From contig DBOI01000016.1 in assembly GCA_002299245.1 (NCBI GenBank), positions 1 through 8,609 on the forward strand: DNA of 8,609 bases, written 5' to 3'. The translations under genes and the position numbers were made by a program. The stretch is from Hydrogenovibrio sp. UBA650. GTDB lineage: Bacteria; Pseudomonadota; Gammaproteobacteria; Thiomicrospirales; Thiomicrospiraceae. Positions 1-5,640 of this stretch are shown here, piece after piece; the stretch's first letter is position 1, and every line of letters begins with the position of its first letter. A model generated the notes under the pieces. That model did no database searches and was not told where the DNA came from. It saw only the letters and a list, made by a program, of their open reading frames with translations.

Positions 1-466
1 TGGGTTGTTGGTTGTTAGCCTCATTTCAGGTTGCAGTCAAGTTCCTGCCAAACCGGTACCCGCTGTTGCAGCCGAAAAAATTAATATGCATGATACGCAA
101 ATGGTGAGGAAGCATTTATTCAATCAGTATCAGGTTTGGGAAGGCACTCCATATCGCTATGGCGGTAATAGCTTGGACGGAGTTGACTGTTCTGCTTTTG
201 TGCAGAACACTTATCGCAATAAGTTGGGATTCTCTATTCCGAGAACAACTAAAAACCAAGTGAAAATAGGTGTCACTGTTAGTAAAAAGCAACTTGAGGT
301 TGGAGATATTGTTTTTTTTAAAATTGGCCCTAATTCACTTCATAATGGAATCTATATTGGTAACTCTGAATTCATGCATGCATCTACCAGTAAAGGAGTG
401 ACGATTTCCAATTTGCATAATGTTTATTGGCGTCAAACTTATTACAAGGCCGTAAGAATTCGTTAG
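1..466 (+). CDS. NlpC/P60-family peptidoglycan endopeptidase lipoprotein (MepS/NlpC-like), 5' end cut off
   Basis: The frame is open from the left window edge (first full codon at base 2) to TAG at 464-466. The true start lies upstream; counting here begins at the TTG at base 5. The hydrophobic stretch LLVVSLISGC ends in a lipobox (ISGC, Cys10), so the mature protein should be a lipid-anchored envelope protein, probably on the outer membrane. A short Pro/Ala-rich linker follows, then a single NlpC/P60 domain from about residue 36 to 150. The expected catalytic residues are present: Cys62 in the DCSAF motif, His113 in HNGIYIG, and His125 in FMHAST. Family members of this size cleave peptide cross-links in the cell wall, and E. 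coli MepS, a DD-endopeptidase, is the closest in layout that I recall. Asn replaces the usual Val/Ile after His113, a mild variation. The gene converges with the cyclic-di-GMP gene. The family is certain, the exact bond cleaved is not. Confidence 0.93.
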   Translation, partial: GLLVVSLISGCSQVPAKPVPAVAAEKINMHDTQMVRKHLFNQYQVWEGTPYRYGGNSLDGVDCSAFVQNTYRNKLGFSIPRTTKNQVKIGVTVSKKQLEVGDIVFFKIGPNSLHNGIYIGNSEFMHASTSKGVTISNLHNVYWRQTYYKAVRIR

Positions 467-498
467 GTTCTGAAATACATTAAGCAATATGTTGGCTC

Positions 499-3400
499 TT
501 ACCAATGCTTTGATTGATTCCAATGTTTAAGCCATTGATTGACTTGATCTCCAGGCATAGGCTTGGAAATATAATAGCCTTGGGCAAAATCACAACCTAG
601 TTCCATTAGTTTTGTGCACTGATTTTTTGTTTCAACACCTTCTGCGACAACCGAACATCCAAATGCATTGGCTAAACCTATTGAGGCTTCAATAATAGAT
701 TTGCTTGCATCTTTGTGCATATCGCTTACGAAAGTTCGATCAATCTTGAGAGTATTGACAGGCAGGTTTTTTAGATTTGCCAGGGTGGAGAAGCCAGTAC
801 CGAAATCATCTAATGCAACTTCAACTCCAAGCTTATGAAATTGCCCAATGCGCTCCATGGCTACTTGAGTGTCTTGAAGGGCGCTGCTCTCTAATATTTC
901 TAATTCAACCTGTTTAGGACTAATGTTTTTGTGAATGGCTAGTAGTTCCTGTAAATAATCAACCGTATTAACAGAGTGAAGTTCATGTGCACTGATATTA
1001 ATACTCAAGTGGAAGTTGTGTCCCTGGCTTTGCCACTCGCTGAGTTGTTCAAATGATTTTTTAAATACTGTTCTACCGAGTTCTTTCATAAGTGAGGCAT
1101 TAGAATTAATTACAGGTAAGAAGCTATCGGGTGCTAGTATTCCTCTTTCAGGATGCTGCCAGCGAAGTAGTACTTCAAACCCAATAACTTCGCCATTATT
1201 GATATTGACTTTAGGTTGGTAGTAAAGACACATCTGTTTTGCACGCAATGCATTGCTGAATTCATTGATTAATCCCTGTTCTCTTTTGGCAGCTTCTGTT
1301 TCGATTAGATTAAAGAACTTATATTGATTCTTACCTTCGGTTTTCGCCTTGTACATTGCCTGATCTGCTTGTCTCAACATGGCATCTGAACCGATTTTCT
1401 GCTGCTGAGGATAGAATGAGACCCCAATACTGGCAGAGACATTAAAAGAGAGTTCTTGATTATCAATATCCTTTACCTGAATTGGGTAACTGATTTCATC
1501 CAAAAGTCGTTGGATCATTGGAATTGTTTTTTCTTCTTCGGTTACGTCAGGATAAACAATGACAAACTCATCGCCTCCAATTCTTGCAACCAAGTCTTCC
1601 AACCTCATGATTTCACGAATACGACTGGCAATTTTTATTAATACCTTATCGCCTGTTTCATGACCATGTAGATCATTGATCTCTTTAAAACCATCTAAAT
1701 CAAGGTAGAGTACAGCAAGCAGGGAGCCGTTTCGTTCACTTCTCGACATAAGTGATTGTAAGAGTTCATTGAGCATGAAGCGGTTTGGAAGGTCGGTCAA
1801 TACATCATGTTTTGCAATATGATCAAGTTTCTCTTGCTGTTTGGTTTCTTCAGATATGTCTGATAAGAAACCAACCATTCTGGTTGGCTTTCCTGTCTCA
1901 TCAAATAGTGCTTTACCGCGAACTTTGACCCAGATTAAAGAGCCGTCAGCACAGAACATTCGGTGTTTGTTTTCAAAAAACTCACTTTTACCATTCAAAT
2001 GATTTTGAATATCATCGTTTAAATCGCTTATGTCTTCAGGGTAGACCAGCTTTACCCAGGTTTCCGAGTCGTAGTTAAAAGTTTGCTCGCTAAAGCCGAG
2101 AATTTCTTTATAACGAGTAGAGAAAAATATGTCGCCTGTCTTCAGGTTCCAGTCCCAGATTCCGTCTTGACTACCTTCAACTGCTAGAGAAAAGCGATCT
2201 CTCTCATCTTGAAGTAACTTTTGCTGGCGCTGCTGTTCAGTAATATCTCGAATCTGAGCAACCACATATTGTTGGTTGTCATATTCAACAACTTTAGCAG
2301 CAACATCAACAGGAATCTTCGAGCCATCTTTACGTGTATGTAGTGTTTGAAATCTTACGCCACCAGCTTGCTTTATACCCTGCATTTCTCGTGGCCAATT
2401 TTCAACAGAAAATCTTTCATCGATATCTTCAATCCCCATTTGAGTAAACTCATCAGAGAGATAACCCAGTTGGGTTAAAATTGCTTGGTTAGCCATTAAG
2501 AAGCGTGCATCAGTATCGACTAAGTAGAATGCATCGTTACTATTGTCTAGCGCATTTTCCAACAAAAATAGGTGCTTTAAATCTTGTTTGTGTTCACTAA
2601 TGTTTCGAGCAATTGAAAGCACATATTCTTCGTCGTCGTAAATCAGAAAGCTGGAGACAACTTCAACCGGGAATTTACTGCCATCTTTGCGCTGGTGGGC
2701 GGTCTCAAATCGGTCTGAACCTTTTTCTTTTATGGCCTGCCAAAACTGCGGCCAAGCTTGCCGAGGATAGGAGTGATCGATATCAAAAACTCCCATTCGA
2801 CTAAGTTCCTGCTCCGAATAATTGAGTTCTTTTGAAGCGGCCTTATTGGTGGTGACAAAGTTGGAGTTTTGGTCTAGAAGGTAGTAAGCATCATCAAAAT
2901 TCTCTACCGCTTCTTGCATAATAAAGAGCTGTTTAAGGTTGCGTTTTTCTTCAGTGATGTCTTGTGCAATGACTAGGATCTCATCTTCACCTTTCGCATT
3001 CTTAAACGGTTTTTTTATTGAACGGTAATGGCGATATTCTCCTGTTTCTGCGTCCTGAGAATCTTCATAGACAACCTCAGTATTTCCTTTACGCATTATT
3101 GATTGAATGTTTTGCCTAAAGAACTCTGCGACCTGTTGATCATCGATAAAGTCACCATCATCTTTACCTACCATCTGTTCCGGTGTTGTGTTGTAAAGTT
3201 CAGCGCAAGCCTTGTTGCCAAGCAAAAATTTTCCCTCCCAGTTTTTTGAAATAACAGGGTAGGGAATCTCATCAATAACGGTTCTTAAAAGGTTGCGCTG
3301 CTCTTCTAGTTCATTTTGTGCTTCTCGTTCTTCTGTAATGTCTTTACCAGAAGAAAGAGTGCCGATTATTTCTCGATTAGAGCCATAAATGTACTCGTTT

Positions 3401-3960
3401 TTCCAGGAGATGAATTTCATTGAGCCATCTGGTAGTTTGATGTTATTTTCATAACTACGATAAGGCTCTAGATTTCCGTCGATGATTTCTCGGAAGGTTG
3501 TGTATACTTGCTCATAGTTTTCTGCAGGAACATAGAGTTCAAACCAATCTTTGCCAATAATGTCTTCTTGGTTATCAAAGCCCATGATGTCACAGGTCAT
3601 TTTGTTCGCCATGGAGATTTTTCCATTTCTATCCAGAGCGACCAACATCATGTCTGTAATATCAAGGTACTGTTGGAATAATTGTTTTTGGCTGTTTACT
3701 TTCTCATGAGAATGGCGAAGCGCATCTTGCTGGTTTCGCATTTGATTTAGTAAAAGGCCGACAAGACTGAAGAGAATTAGTGCGCCAATTACAGGAGTGA
3801 TAAAGCCGACTATTAACAGGTTCTTGTCTGTAAAAGTACCGGTAAGCCAATAACTCTGAACTATTATTAGTAGTTCAGAAACAATTATGGCTAAGATCGT
3901 AAAAGTTAGCACAAAGCCCCAGAATCCGAGCTTGCTGAAGACGTTAATAATGCTGTACAT
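499..3960 (-). CDS. Membrane-anchored PAS(x5)-GGDEF-EAL cyclic-di-GMP turnover protein
   Basis: This 1153-residue protein should control the second messenger c-di-GMP. Two hydrophobic helices (about 11-34 and 48-71) with a short loop between anchor it in the inner membrane. A polar, helical linker (72-95) leads to five PAS domains, about 95-212, 222-339, 345-458, 464-577 and 585-706, most ending in a DIT/DIS-E motif typical of PAC ends. The GGDEF domain (about 712-882) has an intact GGDEF at 795-799 and an RLED inhibitory site at 786-789, so diguanylate cyclase activity is plausible. The EAL domain (about 890-1145) reads EVL at 929-931 and keeps the metal and catalytic motifs NIS, ELEILES, DDFGTG (DD at 1051-1052), KID, AEGVE and QGY, so phosphodiesterase activity is also plausible. 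ATG at 3958-3960 is the only sensible start: an in-frame stop lies 30 bases upstream and the helices need this N-terminus. No good Shine-Dalgarno is seen. The PAS ligands cannot be read from sequence. Confidence 0.95.
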   Translation of the reverse strand: MYSIINVFSKLGFWGFVLTFTILAIIVSELLIIVQSYWLTGTFTDKNLLIVGFITPVIGALILFSLVGLLLNQMRNQQDALRHSHEKVNSQKQLFQQYLDITDMMLVALDRNGKISMANKMTCDIMGFDNQEDIIGKDWFELYVPAENYEQVYTTFREIIDGNLEPYRSYENNIKLPDGSMKFISWKNEYIYGSNREIIGTLSSGKDITEEREAQNELEEQRNLLRTVIDEIPYPVISKNWEGKFLLGNKACAELYNTTPEQMVGKDDGDFIDDQQVAEFFRQNIQSIMRKGNTEVVYEDSQDAETGEYRHYRSIKKPFKNAKGEDEILVIAQDITEEKRNLKQLFIMQEAVENFDDAYYLLDQNSNFVTTNKAASKELNYSEQELSRMGVFDIDHSYPRQAWPQFWQAIKEKGSDRFETAHQRKDGSKFPVEVVSSFLIYDDEEYVLSIARNISEHKQDLKHLFLLENALDNSNDAFYLVDTDARFLMANQAILTQLGYLSDEFTQMGIEDIDERFSVENWPREMQGIKQAGGVRFQTLHTRKDGSKIPVDVAAKVVEYDNQQYVVAQIRDITEQQRQQKLLQDERDRFSLAVEGSQDGIWDWNLKTGDIFFSTRYKEILGFSEQTFNYDSETWVKLVYPEDISDLNDDIQNHLNGKSEFFENKHRMFCADGSLIWVKVRGKALFDETGKPTRMVGFLSDISEETKQQEKLDHIAKHDVLTDLPNRFMLNELLQSLMSRSERNGSLLAVLYLDLDGFKEINDLHGHETGDKVLIKIASRIREIMRLEDLVARIGGDEFVIVYPDVTEEEKTIPMIQRLLDEISYPIQVKDIDNQELSFNVSASIGVSFYPQQQKIGSDAMLRQADQAMYKAKTEGKNQYKFFNLIETEAAKREQGLINEFSNALRAKQMCLYYQPKVNINNGEVIGFEVLLRWQHPERGILAPDSFLPVINSNASLMKELGRTVFKKSFEQLSEWQSQGHNFHLSINISAHELHSVNTVDYLQELLAIHKNISPKQVELEILESSALQDTQVAMERIGQFHKLGVEVALDDFGTGFSTLANLKNLPVNTLKIDRTFVSDMHKDASKSIIEASIGLANAFGCSVVAEGVETKNQCTKLMELGCDFAQGYYISKPMPGDQVNQWLKHWNQSKHW

Positions 3961-4243
3961 TTTGGAAAGAAAGAGTGTTGCTTTACGTTAATGGTGTATT
4001 GCTAATTTACTCCTTATTAGTAAAACCCACAATAATAAGCACCCTAATTTTTTTAATTTTATATATCACACTACGAGATTTCATTATTTAGTCAAGGCAA
4101 CAAGTTGTTGTCAGTTACCTCAGTCTTGGCGAAAAAACTGATATTTTAGAGGCCTGTAAAAATCAGCTGATTGATAACGATTTTTACTTTAAAACAACAA
4201 AAATTAGTGCAACAACAAAAGCCGATTTTATGCGGTTTTTATA
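3961..4243. other. A+T-rich divergent intergenic region upstream of the carA promoter
   Basis: No convincing gene is seen on either strand. This stretch must hold the promoter of the leftward cyclic-di-GMP gene, but I could not find a well-spaced -35/-10 pair for it. A TTGACT-like hexamer (4090-4095, - strand) and AT-rich TATA-like sequence near 4058-4066 are too far apart. Symmetric sequences that could bind regulators are a 13-base inverted repeat CAACAAGTTGTTG (4098-4110), a perfect 12-base palindrome AATCAGCTGATT (4161-4172), and a 9-base inverted repeat (4156-4164 with 4179-4187). A direct repeat AACAACAAAA occurs at 4193-4202 and 4211-4220. A weak A/T-rich hairpin with CCG/CGG core lies at 4217-4240. 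None matches an operator I can name. Confidence 0.5.
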
Positions 4244-4272
4244 TAGACATTAGCTACTGATTACAGTAAAAT
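4244..4272 (+). promoter_or_regulatory. Probable sigma70-type promoter of carAB
   Basis: TAGACA (4244-4249) and TAAAAT (4267-4272) each match five of six consensus bases of the -35 and -10 hexamers and are separated by exactly 17 bases. Transcription would start near A4279/A4280, giving a leader of about 215 bases before the carA start. The predicted first transcribed bases are AATTAATTTTTG. A second possible -10, TATATA (4240-4245), lacks a matching -35. No transcription data are available, so the start point is an inference. Confidence 0.6.
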
Positions 4273-4340
4273 TCGCGTAATTAATTTTTGTGACTGAAAT
4301 TAAGCAGTTACTTGGTGTTTTTAAGAGGGATTTTGCGGAG

Positions 4341-4383
4341 ATGACACAGGTCATTTAGCATGAGAAACGGAGTGAGTCTTTAA
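4341..4383 (+). other. Two adjacent leader mini-frames (MTQVI and MRNGVSL), possible attenuator peptides
   Basis: The first frame, ATG at 4341 to TAG at 4356-4358, has five codons and a plausible ribosome site AGAGGGA 10 bases upstream. The second, ATG at 4360 to TAA at 4381-4383, has seven codons and begins one base after the first stop (TAGCATG), a spacing typical of translational coupling. The second frame covers the entire 5' arm of the terminator and stops in its loop. The first frame can be extended upstream without stop to a GTG at 4290, giving 22 residues, but that start lies only about 11 bases from the predicted transcription start and has no ribosome site. Such short frames arise easily by chance, so only their placement supports them. 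Confidence 0.3.
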
Positions 4384-4404
4384 CAAGACTGGCTCCGTTT
4401 TTTT
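4365..4404 (+). terminator. Strong intrinsic terminator between the carA promoter and carA
   Basis: AAACGGAG (4365-4372) pairs perfectly with CTCCGTTT (4393-4400), and AGTCTT (4375-4380) pairs perfectly with AAGACT (4385-4390) around a TAAC loop. Only a two-base TG/GG interruption separates the two stems. The 3' arm runs into seven consecutive T (4398-4404), so it works in the + direction. No complete gene on the + strand ends between 466 and this point, so it cannot be ordinary termination of a protein gene within this window. It must end a leader, a small RNA or read-through transcripts. Confidence 0.85.
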
Positions 4405-4442
4405 ATATGCGCTCCTCAAAAAAAACCGTACTGCTTAATTCA

Positions 4443-4470
4443 AGAGTGTTCTGCATTGGTGAGACACTCT
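4443..4470 (+). repeat. Inverted repeat (hairpin) in the carA 5' untranslated region
   Basis: AGAGTGT (4443-4449) and ACACTCT (4464-4470) are perfect complements around a 14-base loop. The hairpin lies after the terminator and 9 bases before the weak carA ribosome site. It could protect the mRNA or affect initiation, but no U-run follows it, so it is not a terminator. Confidence 0.45.
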
Positions 4471-4479
4471 CAATATTCT

Positions 4480-4486
4480 GGATGGA
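4480..4486 (+). promoter_or_regulatory. Weak Shine-Dalgarno deciding the carA start
   Basis: GGATGGA ends 7 bases before ATG at 4494. The in-frame ATG at 4482 lies inside this element and has no purine-rich site before it, and neither does the in-frame ATG at 4407, which directly follows the terminator T-run. This supports 4494 as the start. Confidence 0.5.
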
Positions 4487-4493
4487 TTATTCA

Positions 4494-5624
4494 ATGACAC
4501 AGGCTTTGCTGGCTTTGGAAGATGGAACCCTTTTCTGGGGAACCTCACTGGGTGCAGAGGGGGAGACCACAGGGGAAGTGGTCTTTAATACCTCTCTGAC
4601 CGGTTATCAAGAGATTTTGACCGACCCTTCATACTTCAAACAAATCGTAACTCTGACATATCCGCATATTGGAAATGTCGGTGTGAATACTGAAGACGAA
4701 GAGTCGCCTCGTATTATGGCTCAGGGGTTGGTGGTAAAAGATTGTCCACCGCTGATGAGTAACTTCCGTGCTGAAAAGTCACTGCCTGAGTATCTACAGG
4801 AGCAGGGTGTGGTCGCCATTGCCGATATCGATACTCGCAAGTTGACACGTATCCTTCGCGATAAAGGTGCTCAGTCTGGTGTGATTGTAGCCGGTGAAAA
4901 TATTGATGCCGATGATGCTGTGGCTAAGGCGAAAGCATTCAGTGGTCTAAAAGGGATGGACTTGGCTAAAGAAGTTACAACGGCTGAGACCTATGTTTGG
5001 AGTGAAGGTTCTTGGGCGCTGGGTGAAGGTCATGTTGACCAAACTGCAAACCAGCAGTTCCATGTAGTTGCTTATGACTACGGTGTTAAGCGAAATATCC
5101 TACGTATGTTGGCAGATCGCGGCTGTAAGTTGACTGTGGTACCGGCGAAAACGCCTGCTGCGGATGTGATTGCGATGAACCCTGATGGTGTATTTTTGTC
5201 GAATGGTCCAGGTGATCCAGAGCCTTGTGATTATGCGATTGAAGCGATCCAACAAGTTCTAGAAACAAACATCCCTGTATTTGGTATCTGCCTGGGTCAC
5301 CAGTTGCTGGCGCTAGCGAGTGGTGCGCAAACTGTGAAAATGAAGTTTGGTCACCACGGTGCTAACCACCCTGTGCAAGACAGTGAGACAAAGCAAGTAA
5401 TGATTACTTCGCAGAATCACGGTTTTGCGGTGGATGAAGCATCACTGCCAGCAAACCTACAGGCCACTCACAAATCTCTGTTTGATGGTTCACTGCAAGG
5501 AATCTCTCGTACAGACAAGTCGGCATTCAGCTTCCAGGGTCACCCTGAAGCCAGCCCGGGACCACATGATGTGGCTCCGCTGTTTGACCAGTTTATAGAC
5601 AACATTAAAAGCGCGAAAGCGTAA
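4494..5624 (+). CDS. carA: Carbamoyl phosphate synthase small subunit (glutaminase)
   Basis: CarA hydrolyses glutamine and passes the ammonia through a tunnel to CarB, for carbamoyl phosphate used in arginine and pyrimidine synthesis; it acts in the cytoplasm. From ATG 4494 the protein is 376 residues, within the usual 375-382. It begins MTQALLALEDGT, matching the E. coli N-terminus (ALLVLEDGT) within one residue; the longer in-frame starts at 4407 and 4482 would add residues that E. coli CarA lacks. The N-terminal small-chain domain has GEVVFNTS, TGYQEILTDPSY and DIDTRKLTR. The class I glutamine amidotransferase half has SNGPGDP, then FGICLGHQ with nucleophile Cys266, and FSFQGHPEASPGPHD with His350 and Glu352, completing the triad. 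It is followed by carB after 16 bases. It is preceded by a terminator-containing leader. Nothing suggests damage or transfer. Confidence 0.98.
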   Translation: MTQALLALEDGTLFWGTSLGAEGETTGEVVFNTSLTGYQEILTDPSYFKQIVTLTYPHIGNVGVNTEDEESPRIMAQGLVVKDCPPLMSNFRAEKSLPEYLQEQGVVAIADIDTRKLTRILRDKGAQSGVIVAGENIDADDAVAKAKAFSGLKGMDLAKEVTTAETYVWSEGSWALGEGHVDQTANQQFHVVAYDYGVKRNILRMLADRGCKLTVVPAKTPAADVIAMNPDGVFLSNGPGDPEPCDYAIEAIQQVLETNIPVFGICLGHQLLALASGAQTVKMKFGHHGANHPVQDSETKQVMITSQNHGFAVDEASLPANLQATHKSLFDGSLQGISRTDKSAFSFQGHPEASPGPHDVAPLFDQFIDNIKSAKA

Positions 5625-5640
5625 GTAGTAGGGAAGATAA

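Larger units (their letters stand above)
4279..4404 (+). promoter_or_regulatory. Putative carAB leader RNA / transcription attenuator
   Basis: Between the predicted transcription start and the terminator lie several ordered elements. A hairpin pairs GTGACTG (4290-4296) with CAGTTAC (4305-4311), including one G-T pair, and is followed by a run of five T at 4317-4322 after a GGTG. A Shine-Dalgarno-like AGAGGGA (4324-4330) sits 10 bases before ATG at 4341. Two tiny frames come next (4341-4358 and 4360-4383), and then the intrinsic terminator. A ribosome on the second frame would occupy the 5' arm of the terminator stem. This arrangement resembles the pyrBI attenuator of enteric bacteria, where low UTP slows the polymerase so that ribosomes prevent termination. 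The order of elements is seen directly; the regulatory role is inferred. An alternative is a free-standing small RNA of about 125 bases ending at the terminator. Confidence 0.45.

Noticed and set aside
467..498. Terminator between the two convergent genes
   Set aside because: The 32-base gap has only a weak imperfect repeat (AGCAA/TTGGCT) and no T-run in either direction.
1016..2804. Short + strand frames opposite the c-di-GMP gene
   Set aside because: They are antisense shadows of a well-supported coding frame with no ribosome site or recognisable motif.
4217..4240. Hairpin AAAAGCCG/CGGTTTTT as a second terminator
   Set aside because: Only three G-C pairs support it, with an eight-base loop, and it lies upstream of the promoter; it is probably a by-product of A+T-rich sequence.
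4288..4312. Arginine repressor (ARG) box near the carA promoter
   Set aside because: ACTGAAATTAAGCAGT has only four-base symmetric arms and the wrong spacing for the TGAAT-ATTCA consensus.
4290..4358. A 22-residue leader peptide starting at GTG 4290
   Set aside because: The frame is open and reads like a peptide, but there is no ribosome site, the start is very near the predicted 5' end, and an open run of this length is common by chance.
4407..4493. In-frame extension of carA to ATG 4407 (29 extra residues) or ATG 4482
   Set aside because: There is no ribosome site before either, 4407 immediately follows the terminator T-run, and E. coli CarA begins at the position matching 4494.
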